From the NCBI GenBank assembly GCA_963702955.1, contig OY969774.1, forward strand, positions 62,001 to 126,000: a stretch of 64,000 bases of DNA, in the 5' to 3' direction. The notes beneath the pieces are model-generated. The model did not search any database. It saw only the letters and a list, made by a program, of their open reading frames with translations, and was not told the origin of the DNA. Shown piece by piece: positions 52,574 to 60,789 of this stretch (within the stretch, counting starts at the first letter, position 1; each line of letters starts with the position of its first letter). Both the position numbers and the translations under genes were made by a program. The DNA is from VRUE01 sp963702955. Its GTDB lineage: Bacteria; Actinomycetota; Thermoleophilia; Solirubrobacterales; 70-9.

Positions 52574-53413
52574 GTGGCCGCCCCCGCGACTGCCGGCAGC
52601 GTTCGCGACGCCCTCGGCGGTGCGAGCGAGGCTCTTGCGGCGGCGGCGGTCGACACTGCTCGGCTTGACGCCGAGCTGCTGCTCTGCGAGGCGACCGGTT
52701 GGGATCGGGGGCGGCTCGCTTCCGAGCCGGAGGCCGGGGTGCCCGCGGACGCGGGGCGGAGATTCGGCGAGATGGTGCGGCGGCGGCTGCGGCGCGAGCC
52801 GGTTGCCTACATCGTCGGGCGCAAGGGCTTCCGCCACCTTGAGCTGGAGGTCGACTCGCGGGTGCTGGTGCCGCGGCCGGAGACCGAGCTGCTGGTCGAG
52901 CTGGCATTGGAGCTGGCGCCGCGGCGGGTGCTCGACGTCGGCACCGGCTCGGGCGCGATCGCCCTGGCGGTCGCCGCCGAGCTGCCGCAGTGCGAGGTGA
53001 CCGCGACCGACACCTCGGCGGCGGCGCTGGAAGTCGCCCGCGCCAATGCGTTCCGTCTCGGTTTGACCGGAAGGGTCAACTTCGTCGAGGCGATGTTGCC
53101 GCCGGAGTCGGAGACCTTCGATCTGCTGGTTGCCAACCTGCCCTATGTCGGCGAGGGGGAGTGGGGAGGGTTGGAGCCCGAGGTGACCGAGTGGGAGCCG
53201 CGCGAGGCGCTGCTCGCCGGCCCGGACGGGCTCGATGTGCTGCGGGTCGCGATTCCGGCGGCGGCGGACGTCGCCCCGGTCGCCGCCTTCGAGGTCGGCG
53301 CCGGCCAGGCGCCGGCGGTCGGGGAGCTGCTGCTCGGAGCCGGCTTCGCCGCGGTCGAGACGCGACCCGACCTGGCCGGCATCCCGCGCGTAGTTGTCGG
53401 GAGCAACGGATGA
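52574..53413 (+). CDS. prmC: Release factor glutamine methyltransferase PrmC
   Basis: 279 residues from GTG 52574, right after the inverted repeat; the frame upstream runs through prfA and the repeat and is not coding. REPVAYIVGRKGFRHLELEVDSRVLVPRPETE and LDVGTGSGAIALAVA (SAM site) are typical. The substrate-binding motif reads NLPY in VANLPYVGE where most PrmC have NPPY. It N5-methylates the GGQ glutamine of RF1/RF2. The following tsaC gene starts 25 bases later. Confidence 0.93.
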   Translation: MAAPATAGSVRDALGGASEALAAAAVDTARLDAELLLCEATGWDRGRLASEPEAGVPADAGRRFGEMVRRRLRREPVAYIVGRKGFRHLELEVDSRVLVPRPETELLVELALELAPRRVLDVGTGSGAIALAVAAELPQCEVTATDTSAAALEVARANAFRLGLTGRVNFVEAMLPPESETFDLLVANLPYVGEGEWGGLEPEVTEWEPREALLAGPDGLDVLRVAIPAAADVAPVAAFEVGAGQAPAVGELLLGAGFAAVETRPDLAGIPRVVVGSNG

Positions 53414-53438
53414 TCTGGTCGCCACGGAGGGGGACGCG

Positions 53439-54083
53439 ATGCTCGTCTCGATAGAGCGCGACGGAGGCGAGGCGGCGCGGGCGGCGCTGGAGCGCTGCAT
53501 CGCCGGCGGCGGCGTCGCCGTCTTTCCCGCCGACGGGCTCTACGGGCTCGCCTGCGACCCCCTCGACGCGGCGGCGATCTCTCGCATCCACCGGCTCAAG
53601 GGGCGCGACGACGGCAAACCCTCGGCGGTGATGTACCTGGCGCTGCCGGCGATCCGCGAGCTGCTCGCCGGGCTCGGCCCGCGGACGCGCGAAGCGGTCG
53701 CCGCCCTGCTGCCGGGCCCGGTGACCCTCGTCGTCGCCAACCCTGAGCATCGCTACCCGCTGGCCTGCCGCGAGGACCCCGAGCGGCTCGGCGTACGGCT
53801 GATCGAGGGGCCGCTGGCGGGGGCGATGTGCCCGCTGTTTCAGACCTCGGCCAACCGCAGCGGCGAGCTCGCCCCGGCGAGCTTCGATCAGGTGCCGGCC
53901 GAGATCGCCGATGGCGCCGACCTGGCGATCGACGGCGGCACCCTCACCGGCCTGCCTTCGACCGTCGTCAACCTGACCGCCTACGACGAGAGCGGCAGCT
54001 GGTCCATCCTGCGCGAGGGGGCATTACCGGTCTCGGAGCTGGGGCTGCGTCTCGGTCGGGGTGAAGCATTTGGGGGCCGATAG
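53439..54083 (+). CDS. tsaC: L-threonylcarbamoyladenylate synthase (Sua5/YciO/YrdC)
   Basis: 214 residues from ATG 53439, with GGAGGGGG six bases upstream. VAVFPADGLYGLACDPLD, the Lys/Arg-rich KGRDDGKPSAVMYL nucleotide site, and FQTSANRSGELAP define the YrdC fold. It makes threonylcarbamoyl-AMP for t6A37 of tRNA. There is no C-terminal Sua5 domain. Its TAG stop lies in the loop of hairpin B copy 5, so EAFGGR at the end is hairpin-encoded. Confidence 0.93.
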   Translation: MLVSIERDGGEAARAALERCIAGGGVAVFPADGLYGLACDPLDAAAISRIHRLKGRDDGKPSAVMYLALPAIRELLAGLGPRTREAVAALLPGPVTLVVANPEHRYPLACREDPERLGVRLIEGPLAGAMCPLFQTSANRSGELAPASFDQVPAEIADGADLAIDGGTLTGLPSTVVNLTAYDESGSWSILREGALPVSELGLRLGRGEAFGGR

Positions 54084-54098
54084 ACCCCCAAATGCTTC
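54063..54098. terminator. Hairpin family B, copy 5, with stop codon in the loop
   Basis: Perfect 14-base arms GAAGCATTTGGGGG (54063-54076) and CCCCCAAATGCTTC (54085-54098). The loop CCGATAGA contains the tsaC TAG stop. The convergent lysyl-oxidase-like gene ends three bases beyond. Confidence 0.8.
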
Positions 54099-54100
54099 CA

Positions 54101-54871
54101 TCAGCAGCCCGGGTGGCCCGGGTAGGGGAGGCGGACGAGGCGACTTGAGGTGTTGTCGCGCTCGTTCGACTCGTAGAGAAGGTCGAACGGGTCGACGGTC
54201 ATCGTGAAGGCGAAGCAGCCGCGCAGGCCGGTCACGTCGATCCACTGCTTGTCGTAGTCGGCCGGGTAGATGTCGGACCAGCCGACCGAGGTGCCGAGGG
54301 TGACGGCGTCGGCGTAGGGGTCCTGGTCGCAGCCGGGGTAGTGGCGGACCGCGGGCGAGCGCTTTCCGGGGCGGGTCCGCTCGAGGTCGCGCAGGCAGTA
54401 GTTGAGCTTGGGGCCGGTGCGGACGACCCGCCCGATGCGCCGGCGCGGCCCGACCCGGCGCAGCTCGAAGCGGGCGAGCTGGTGGACCTTCCAGTAGGAG
54501 CCGCCGAAGTAGGAGCCGACGTCGGTGAAGTGCAGGGTCGCGTGGGTCCGCAGGACGAGCAGGCCGCCGCCCTTGCGGTGGATCCGCTGGTTGACCCTCA
54601 TCGTGCGCCGGCCGTCGCGGTGTCCGCGCAGCTCCATCGGCCCCTTGCCGCGGCTCTCGACATCGCTGGTAGCCCGCAGCAGCGTCCTGCCGTCGTAGCT
54701 GTCGGCGTAGATTTCGGACGGCTTGCCGATCCGCAGGTCGGGGCAGAGGAGGTGCCGTGCCTCGCGGGTCATGCACGGGTTGGGCTGTTTCGAAGCCTTC
54801 GCAGCCGCCGAGAGGGGCGCCGCCAGGGCGACCAGCGCGGTGAGGATCGCGATCGAAGCGCCGGCTCGCAC
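54101..54871 (-). CDS. Secreted lysyl-oxidase-family protein
   Basis: 256 residues from GTG 54871. A signal peptide (ASIAILTALVALAAPLSAAAKA) is followed by a domain resembling bacterial lysyl-oxidase homologues. Matching parts are LHFTDVG, a YWKVHQLARFELR strand, KLNYCLRD, TSVGWSDIYPADYDKQWIDVTG and a final ESNERDNTSSRLVRLPYPG. The H-x-H-x-H copper triad of true lysyl oxidases is not intact, so enzymatic activity is uncertain. Several Cys could form disulfides. It is divergent from glyA, each with its own -10 box. Confidence 0.72.
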   Translation of the reverse strand: MRAGASIAILTALVALAAPLSAAAKASKQPNPCMTREARHLLCPDLRIGKPSEIYADSYDGRTLLRATSDVESRGKGPMELRGHRDGRRTMRVNQRIHRKGGGLLVLRTHATLHFTDVGSYFGGSYWKVHQLARFELRRVGPRRRIGRVVRTGPKLNYCLRDLERTRPGKRSPAVRHYPGCDQDPYADAVTLGTSVGWSDIYPADYDKQWIDVTGLRGCFAFTMTVDPFDLLYESNERDNTSSRLVRLPYPGHPGC

Positions 54872-54878
54872 GGCGGGC

Positions 54879-54884
54879 AGCCTA
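54879..54884 (-). promoter_or_regulatory. -10 box TAGGCT, leaderless start of the lysyl-oxidase-like gene
   Basis: On the minus strand TAGGCT ends seven bases before the GTG at 54871. Confidence 0.5.
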
Positions 54885-54898
54885 TCCCTGCTCGTTGC

Positions 54899-54904
54899 TA
54901 TCGT
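54899..54904 (+). promoter_or_regulatory. -10 box TATCGT, leaderless start of glyA
   Basis: TATCGT ends nine bases before the GTG at 54914. It is back to back with the TAGGCT box of the divergent gene. Confidence 0.5.
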
Positions 54905-54913
54905 CGCTCAACC

Positions 54914-56194
54914 GTGAGCGAGCTGCCCGAAAACCTGCAATCCGCGCCGCTGGGCGAGGTCGATCCGGCGATCGCCGCGGTGCTGGAGGCCGAGCTGAAG
55001 CGCCAGCAGGGGACGCTGGAGATGATCGCCTCGGAGAACTTCGTCCCCCAGGCGGTGCTGGAAGCGGTCGGCTCGGTGCTGACCAACAAGTACGCCGAGG
55101 GCTACCCGGGCCGGCGCTACTACGGCGGCTGCGAGGAGGTCAACGTCGCCGAGCAGCTGGCGATCGACCGCGCCAAGGAGCTGTTCGGCGCCGACCACGC
55201 GAACGTCCAGGCACATGCCGGCGCCCAGGCCAACAACGCCGCCTACATGGCGCTGATCGAGCCCGGCGACACGATCCTCGGCATGGCGCTCGACCACGGC
55301 GGCCACCTCAGCCACGGGATGAAGATCAACGTCTCCGGCAAGCTCTACCACCCGGTCGCCTACCACGTGCGGCGCGAGGACCTGCTGGTCGACATGGACG
55401 AGATCGCGCGGCTGGCGCAGGAGCACCGGCCGAAGCTGATCGTCGCCGGCTGGTCGGCCTACCCGAGGCAGCTCGACTTCGCCGCCTTCCGCGAGATAGC
55501 CGACTCGGTCAACGCCAGGCTGATGGTCAACATGGCGCACTTCGCCGGCCTCGTCGCCGCCGGCGAGCACCCCAACCCGGTGCCCTACGCCGACGTCGTC
55601 ACGACGACGATCCACAAGACGCTGTGCGGACCGCGCAGCGGCATGATCCTCAGCACCGAGGAGCACGCGAAGGCGGTCGACCAGGCGGTCTTCCCCGGCC
55701 AGCAGGGCGGGCCGCTGATGCACACGATCGCCGCCAAGGCGGTGGCGCTGCGGATCGCCGCGAGCGAGCCGTTCCGCGCCCGCCAGCGGCAGACGATCGC
55801 CAACGCGCAGGCGCTCGCCGCGGGCCTCGAAGCCGGCGGCGTGCCGGTGCTGACCGGCGGCACCGACGTCCACCTGGTGCTGGTCAACCTGACCCCGAGC
55901 GGGCTCGACGGCCAGACCGCCGAGGACCGCCTCGAGGCGGTCGGGATCACCGTCAACCGCAACGCGATCCCGTTCGACGAGCGGCCGCCGATGAACCCCT
56001 CGGGCCTGCGGATCGGCACCCCGGCGCTGACCACCCGCGGCATGGTCGAGGATGACATGACCGAGATCGCCGCGGTGATCGCCACCGCCCTCACGGGCGA
56101 TTTCGACGCTGAGAAGGACAGCCTCGCAGAGCGCACCCATTCCCTGATGGAGCGCTACCCGCTGTACCCGCAGCTGGTGCCGGCTTCCGTCTGA
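54914..56194 (+). CDS. glyA: Serine hydroxymethyltransferase with active-site substitutions
   Basis: 426 residues from GTG 54914. EMIASENFVPQAVLEAVGS, NKYAEGYPGRRYYGGCEEVN and AHAGAQANNAAYMALIEPGD are diagnostic. The PLP Lys is Lys235 (TTIHKTLCGPRSG). The Asp that pairs with the pyridine nitrogen (Asp200 in E. coli, VDMAH) is Asn206 here (VNMAHFAGL), and TTTTHK reads TTTIHK (Ile233). The spacing to Lys235 equals E. coli. It should interconvert serine and glycine with tetrahydrofolate, possibly with altered kinetics. The next gene starts four bases later. Confidence 0.93.
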   Translation: MSELPENLQSAPLGEVDPAIAAVLEAELKRQQGTLEMIASENFVPQAVLEAVGSVLTNKYAEGYPGRRYYGGCEEVNVAEQLAIDRAKELFGADHANVQAHAGAQANNAAYMALIEPGDTILGMALDHGGHLSHGMKINVSGKLYHPVAYHVRREDLLVDMDEIARLAQEHRPKLIVAGWSAYPRQLDFAAFREIADSVNARLMVNMAHFAGLVAAGEHPNPVPYADVVTTTIHKTLCGPRSGMILSTEEHAKAVDQAVFPGQQGGPLMHTIAAKAVALRIAASEPFRARQRQTIANAQALAAGLEAGGVPVLTGGTDVHLVLVNLTPSGLDGQTAEDRLEAVGITVNRNAIPFDERPPMNPSGLRIGTPALTTRGMVEDDMTEIAAVIATALTGDFDAEKDSLAERTHSLMERYPLYPQLVPASV

Positions 56195-56198
56195 ACCT

Positions 56199-57215
56199 TT
56201 GCGCGTCTGGGTCAACTGCACGGCGGCGGCGCACCCGCTGGTGCTGCGGCCGCTGATCGAGCGGCTGGAGGCGCAGGGGAACGAGGTCTACGTGACCGCG
56301 CGGGAGTACGGGCAGACGCTCGGCGTGCTCGAGCGGCTCGGCATCCCCTATACGGCGGTCGGCAGCCACGCCGGCGCCTCGATGCTGCGCAAGGGAGCGG
56401 CGCTGGCGGGCCGCTCGGCGCGGCTGGCGCGGCTCGCCTGGCGCCGCCGTCCCGACCTGGCGATCGCCCACGGCTCGGTCAACCTCGCCGTCGTCTCCTG
56501 GCTGTTCCGGATCCCCTCGGTGCAGATGCAGGACTACGAGTTCGCCGGCCTGCAGCGCCGGATCAGCTTCCGCGTGGCGCGGCGGGTGCTGGTCCCCGAT
56601 TCGATCCCGGTCGAGCGGCTGGAGCGGATCGGTGCGAAGGAGTCGAAGCTGGTCCGCTACCCGGGCTTGAAGGAGGAGTACTACCTGGACGGCTTCGAGC
56701 CGGACCCGGCCGTGCTCGGCGAGCTGGGCCTGGACCGCGAGAAGGTGCTGGTGGTCGTGCGGCCACCGCCGGAGACCTCCGAGTACCACGCCCGCAACGA
56801 CCTCTACGGCCGGGTGCTGGACCGGCTCGTCGCGGCGAAGGAGGCGCAGGCGGTGGTGATCCCGCGCACCGCGGCGCAGGGGGAGGCGGCGCGGGCGCTC
56901 GGCGCGGCGAACCTGATCGTCCCGGCCGAGGCGATCGACGCCCAGAGCCTGATCGCCTTCGCCGACCTGGTGGTCAGCGCCGGCGGCACGATGAACCGCG
57001 AGGCGGTGGCGCTCGGCACGCCGGTCTTCACCACCTTCACGGGGCGCGTCGGCGGAGTCGACGAGGCGCTGATCGCCGACGGCCGGCTGCGCGTCCTCGC
57101 CGATCCGGCCGAACTCGAGCTGCGCAAGCGCGAGACCCCGGTCGGCGTGCTCCACCCGCGCGATCCGGGGCCGCTGGTGGAGGGGGCGCTCGGCGCCGTC
57201 GAAGGCGTGAGCTAG
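56199..57215 (+). CDS. DUF354 GT-B-fold protein
   Basis: 338 residues from TTG 56199. RVWVNCTAAAHPLVLRPLIERLEAQGNEVYVTAREYGQT is the DUF354 opening, related to MurG and UDP-GlcNAc 2-epimerases. SAGGTMNREAVALGTPVFTTF is the C-terminal nucleotide-sugar motif. It lies between glyA and the wecA-like gene, so a role in making an envelope glycan is likely. Donor and acceptor are unknown. Confidence 0.85.
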   Translation: MRVWVNCTAAAHPLVLRPLIERLEAQGNEVYVTAREYGQTLGVLERLGIPYTAVGSHAGASMLRKGAALAGRSARLARLAWRRRPDLAIAHGSVNLAVVSWLFRIPSVQMQDYEFAGLQRRISFRVARRVLVPDSIPVERLERIGAKESKLVRYPGLKEEYYLDGFEPDPAVLGELGLDREKVLVVVRPPPETSEYHARNDLYGRVLDRLVAAKEAQAVVIPRTAAQGEAARALGAANLIVPAEAIDAQSLIAFADLVVSAGGTMNREAVALGTPVFTTFTGRVGGVDEALIADGRLRVLADPAELELRKRETPVGVLHPRDPGPLVEGALGAVEGVS

Positions 57216-57251
57216 CCTGGGCCACGCCCGGGGGATGCCGGGCACAGCGAT

Positions 57252-58376
57252 ATGGCCGCGACCACCGACGCCGTCCTTGCCTTTCTCGTAGCCGCCGCGA
57301 TCGCCTGGCTGCTGGTTCCCTACGCCGAGCGCCTCGCCTTCCGGATCGGGGCGATCGACCCGCCGAAGGAACGCGGCCTGCACGATCGCCCGATGCCGCG
57401 GCTCTCCGGCCTGGCGATCTTCGCCGGGATCGAGGTCGCCGGCTGGATCTGGCTGCCGGCCGACGGCGAGAGCCGCTCGATCCTGCTCGGCGCGGCGGCG
57501 ATCGCCGCGGTCGGCGTGGTCGACGACGTCCGCGGCCTGCCGGCGCTGCCGAAGCTGCTCGGTCAGATCGCCGCGGCGACGATCCCGGTGGTGGGCGGGG
57601 TGCGGCCTGAAGTCCTCACCCTGCCCTTCGTCGGCGGCTTCGAACTCGGCTGGGTCGCCTACCCGCTGACCGTGATCGGGATCGTCGCGATCGTCAACGT
57701 GATCAACTTCATCGACGGCGTCAACGGCCTCGCCGCCGGCGTCTGCACGATCTCGGCGATCGCCCTGGCGGTGATCGCGCTCTCGCTCGAACGCAACTCG
57801 GCCGGGGTGCTGGCGGCGCTGACCGCGGGTGGCGCGCTCGGCTTCCTCCGCCACGGCTTCCCGCCGGCCTCGAGCTTCATGGGCGACACCGGCTCGAACC
57901 TGCTCGGCTACCTGCTCGCGGTCACCGCGGTGCAGGGGGCGCTGAAGACCAACGCCGTCGTCGCCCTGGTGCTGCCGCTGGTCGTGCTCGCGGTGCCGAT
58001 CCTCGACTCCGGCTTCGTGATCGCCAAGCGACTCAAATACCGCCAGCCGATCTACCAGGCCGACAGCTGGCACTTTCACCACAGGATGGCCAACATCGGC
58101 TTCTCCCAGCGCCGCACCCTCGCCTACCTCTACGGCTGGACCCTGATCCTCGCCGGCCTCGCCCTGGCGCTGCGCTTCGTCCCCTACAGCGACAACCACG
58201 GCCACTTCAACGCCCTCTGGACCGCGGTGATGGTCGCCTGCGGGCTCGTCGCCCTGGCCTCCAGCGTCTACCTGATCTACGTGCTCGAGATCCTCAAGCT
58301 GCGGCGCGGCCGGCTCAACCCCGAGACCGGCGAATTCGAGGCGATAAAGCTCGACTCCGAGTCGGGTCGGCGGTAG
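57252..58376 (+). CDS. wecA: Polyprenyl-phosphate GlcNAc-1-phosphate transferase (WecA/TagO/MraY family)
   Basis: 374 residues with about eleven helices. Catalytic landmarks: GVVDDVRGLPALPKLLGQ (DD motif), NFIDGVNGLAAGV, FMGDTGSNLLGY and HFHHRMANIG (HxHH-like loop). It transfers a sugar-1-phosphate from a UDP-sugar to undecaprenyl or decaprenyl phosphate at the inner face of the membrane, starting an envelope polymer (galactan linker, teichoic-type or O-antigen). It follows the DUF354 gene and precedes the atp promoter. Confidence 0.9.
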   Translation: MAATTDAVLAFLVAAAIAWLLVPYAERLAFRIGAIDPPKERGLHDRPMPRLSGLAIFAGIEVAGWIWLPADGESRSILLGAAAIAAVGVVDDVRGLPALPKLLGQIAAATIPVVGGVRPEVLTLPFVGGFELGWVAYPLTVIGIVAIVNVINFIDGVNGLAAGVCTISAIALAVIALSLERNSAGVLAALTAGGALGFLRHGFPPASSFMGDTGSNLLGYLLAVTAVQGALKTNAVVALVLPLVVLAVPILDSGFVIAKRLKYRQPIYQADSWHFHHRMANIGFSQRRTLAYLYGWTLILAGLALALRFVPYSDNHGHFNALWTAVMVACGLVALASSVYLIYVLEILKLRRGRLNPETGEFEAIKLDSESGRR

Positions 58377-58427
58377 TGGCAAGGCTCACGAACTGGCTCT
58401 ACAACGCGGTTCGACGGCCCTTTCGGT

Positions 58428-58433
58428 TATAGT
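58428..58433 (+). promoter_or_regulatory. -10 box TATAGT of the atp operon
   Basis: TATAGT, near consensus; a start point about seven bases on would coincide with the first base of the hairpin at 58441. No convincing -35 is visible. Confidence 0.5.
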
Positions 58434-58440
58434 CGCCGAT

Positions 58441-58470
58441 CCGCCCGCTCGACCCGAGCCGGGCGGTTTT
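58441..58470 (+). promoter_or_regulatory. Terminator-like hairpin in the atp 5' leader
   Basis: CCGCCCGCTCG pairs with CGAGCCGGGCGG (one bulge), followed by TTTT and immediately by the ATG at 58471. The only purine-rich ribosome-site candidate (GGGCGG) is in the 3' arm. It looks like an intrinsic terminator or a translational block between the promoter and the first gene. Confidence 0.6.
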
Positions 58471-58851
58471 ATGTCTCCTCCCAAGCACGTCAACCTACTG
58501 TTGCTGGCCGTCGCCTTGATCGTGTTCGCGATCGGCGGTCTGCCGATGCTCGGCTACGCCGTGGCGGCCGCCGCATGGCTCGCCCAGCGCGGCATCCAGG
58601 TGCTGGCGCAGCGTCGCTCTGCCGAGGCCCTCGCCAACGGCAACCGCCAGCGGGCGATGGGCCTGGTCGCCGCGAGCACGCTCGGCCGCGTCTGGCTGAT
58701 GGTCACCGCCGCCCTGCTGGTCGGCCTCGGCGACCGCGAAGCCGGCCTCGCCGCGACCGTCCTGCTGCTGGCGCTGTTCACGATCTCCTTCGCCGCCCAG
58801 GGACTGGCGCACCTGTTGGAGCCCGAAGGGCACGGCGTGCGCGCCCGATGA
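58471..58851 (+). CDS. AtpI-position small membrane protein
   Basis: 126 residues with four hydrophobic segments (about 7-25, 27-45, 68-88 and 92-112). It occupies the place of atpI at the head of the ATP synthase operon but shows no clear AtpI motif. Its TGA overlaps the atpB ATG. A chaperone-like role in c-ring assembly is inferred from position only. Confidence 0.65.
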   Translation: MSPPKHVNLLLLAVALIVFAIGGLPMLGYAVAAAAWLAQRGIQVLAQRRSAEALANGNRQRAMGLVAASTLGRVWLMVTAALLVGLGDREAGLAATVLLLALFTISFAAQGLAHLLEPEGHGVRAR

Positions 58852-59756
58852 AGACGAAAACCAAAGTCCTGATCGGCTTCGGCGTCTACTTCGCGCTGGC
58901 GATCCTGTTGCTGCTGATCTTCGGCAACGCCGGCAAGAACGAAGCCTTCAAGCCGCAGAACGAGTTCAAGCTCGAACCGTGGGTCTCGCTGCACCTCGGC
59001 GGGGTCAACCTCAGCATCAACAAGGCGGTTCTCTATCTGGTGCTCGCCAGCGCGCTGACGATCTTCACGATGGTCTGGATCAGCCGCCGCATGGCGCAGA
59101 AGCCGAACCGGGTGCAGACCGCGGTCGAGGTCTCCTATGACCTGACGAAGAACAACATCACCGGCGGCAACCTCGATCACGCCACGGCGGTGCGCTGGTT
59201 CCCCTTCGTCGCCGCGCTCTTCTTCTTCATCTGGTTCTCGAACATCATCGGCTTCCTGCCGCTGCCGACCAACACCGAGCACACGGTCAACGTCTTCGGC
59301 CTGCAGCTGCCGTCCTTCGCGATCTACGCGGCGACCGCCAACCTCTCGATCCCGCTGGTGCTGACGCTGGTCGTCTGGGTCTCCTACCACGTCGAAGGGG
59401 TGCGCGCGAAGGGGTTCTTCCCCTATCTGGCCAGCTGGCTGCCGCCCGGCCTCGAGGACAAGGGCCTGTTCCTCAAGGGCCTGATCTTCGTGATCGAGGC
59501 GATCTCCCACTTCGCGCGGCTGATCTCGCTCTCGGTGCGACTCTTCGCCAACATCCTCGCCGGCCACCTGCTGCTGCTGTTCATGGGCGGTGGGCTGGCG
59601 GTGCTGCTCGGGATCGCCGCCCTCGGCGCCATCACCTTCCCGCTGGCCTTCTTCTTCTTCATCCTCGAGGTCGGGCTTATCGCCACGCTGCAGGCGTTTA
59701 TCTTCTCGACCCTGACCGCGATCTACATCGGCGGAGCGACCTCCGCAAGCCACTAA
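58848..59756 (+). CDS. atpB: ATP synthase F0 subunit a
   Basis: 302 residues from ATG 58848. The essential Arg is in ISLSVRLFANILAGHLLLLF, and FILEVGLIATLQAFIFSTLTAIYI is the last helix with the conserved Gln. It forms the proton half-channels beside the c-ring. Translation is coupled to the preceding small gene. A long imperfect inverted repeat separates it from atpE. Confidence 0.95.
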   Translation: MKTKTKVLIGFGVYFALAILLLLIFGNAGKNEAFKPQNEFKLEPWVSLHLGGVNLSINKAVLYLVLASALTIFTMVWISRRMAQKPNRVQTAVEVSYDLTKNNITGGNLDHATAVRWFPFVAALFFFIWFSNIIGFLPLPTNTEHTVNVFGLQLPSFAIYAATANLSIPLVLTLVVWVSYHVEGVRAKGFFPYLASWLPPGLEDKGLFLKGLIFVIEAISHFARLISLSVRLFANILAGHLLLLFMGGGLAVLLGIAALGAITFPLAFFFFILEVGLIATLQAFIFSTLTAIYIGGATSASH

Positions 59757-59757
59757 A

Positions 59758-59916
59758 TGACCAATTCCAAATTTCCGCACCCACGGATGACGCGCCTGGC
59801 GCGGCGCTGGTCGGCGCCCGCGGCCTCGCGCGTAGCGCTGCTACGCGCAGCGACCACGTGCACCACCCAGCTTGGCCAGGCGCGCCCCCGCGGGCGCGTA
59901 AATTTGCAATCGATCA
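59758..59916. repeat. Large imperfect inverted repeat between atpB and atpE
   Basis: Arms of about 42 bases (59758-59800 and 59875-59916) match at most positions, with TGA(C/T)C at the outer ends, CAAATTT in the middle and GCGCCTGGC/GCCAGGCGC at the inner ends. The interior holds GCGCGTAGC-GCT-GCTACGCGC. It starts two bases after the atpB stop and ends before the atpE ribosome site AAAGGAG (59924-59930). It could tune the high atpE expression or be a mobile insertion. Confidence 0.75.
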
Positions 59917-59943
59917 TCTAGACAAAGGAGCGCTGTACTAACC

Positions 59944-60213
59944 ATGGACCTGTCCCCCGTCGCCGCCGTCGCATCCGAAGAAGGCATCAAGAGCGCCGGC
60001 AAAGCGATCGCCCTCGGCGTCGGCGCCGGCCTCGGCTCGATCGGCGCCGGCATCGGCATCGGCTTCATCTTCGGCAAGGAGATCGAGTCGGTGGCCCGTC
60101 AGCCGGAGATGAAAAGCGAGCTGGAAAGCATCCGCTGGCTCGGCTTCGCGCTGACCGAGGCGGTCGCCTTCTACACCTTCATCTTCGGCCTGATCGCGTT
60201 CTTCCTCTCCTAG
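59944..60213 (+). CDS. atpE: ATP synthase F0 subunit c
   Basis: 89 residues, two helices. The first has the glycine-rich GVGAGLGSIGAGIGIGFIFG, and the polar loop is RQPEM. The ion-binding carboxylate is the Glu of LGFALTEAVAFYTFIFG. The residues following it are not those of sodium-binding c subunits, so proton coupling is expected. AAAGGAG lies 13 bases upstream, a long spacing. Confidence 0.96.
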   Translation: MDLSPVAAVASEEGIKSAGKAIALGVGAGLGSIGAGIGIGFIFGKEIESVARQPEMKSELESIRWLGFALTEAVAFYTFIFGLIAFFLS

Positions 60214-60217
60214 GGAA

Positions 60218-60787
60218 ATGACGCTTCCGGGCTTGATAGCCGCATTGCCGCACGCCGCCGAGGAAAGCGGGGGCAGCTTCCTGGTCTCGCCGGGCCTCGG
60301 CCTGATGATCTGGACGCTGGTCCTCTTCCTGGTCACGATGTGGGTGCTGAGCAAGGTCGCCTTCCCGAAAATCCAGGAGGCGCTCGACAAGCGCGCGAAG
60401 ACGATCGCCGACTCGATCGAGGCGGCCGAACGCCAGCGCCAGGAGTCCGACAAGCTGGTCGAGGAATACCGCGTCCGGCTCGCCGAGGCGCGCGAGCAGG
60501 CCGACGAGATCATGGCCCGGGCGCGCAAGGCGGCCGAGACCGCCGAAGCCGAGGCGACCAGCGCCGGCCGCGAGCGCCGCGACGAGCTGGTCTCCGCGGC
60601 GAAGCGCGACATCGAAGCCGAGACGCGGCGCTCGCTGGAGCAGATCCGCAAGGAGGTCGCCGACCTGACCGTGCTGGCGACCGAGAAGGTGACCCGCAAG
60701 GCGCTCGACGCCGACGACCAGCGCCGCCTGGTCGAGGAGGCGCTGAGCGAGGTCGACTTCACGAGCCTCTCGGGGGCGGAGAGCTAG
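60218..60787 (+). CDS. atpF: ATP synthase F0 subunit b
   Basis: 189 residues. One N-terminal helix (LGLMIWTLVLFLVTMWVLSKV) is followed by a long charged right-handed coiled coil (about 45-170), the peripheral stalk. It starts four bases after atpE and ends two bases before atpH. A typical length for the family. Confidence 0.95.
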   Translation: MTLPGLIAALPHAAEESGGSFLVSPGLGLMIWTLVLFLVTMWVLSKVAFPKIQEALDKRAKTIADSIEAAERQRQESDKLVEEYRVRLAEAREQADEIMARARKAAETAEAEATSAGRERRDELVSAAKRDIEAETRRSLEQIRKEVADLTVLATEKVTRKALDADDQRRLVEEALSEVDFTSLSGAES

Positions 60788-60789
60788 AC

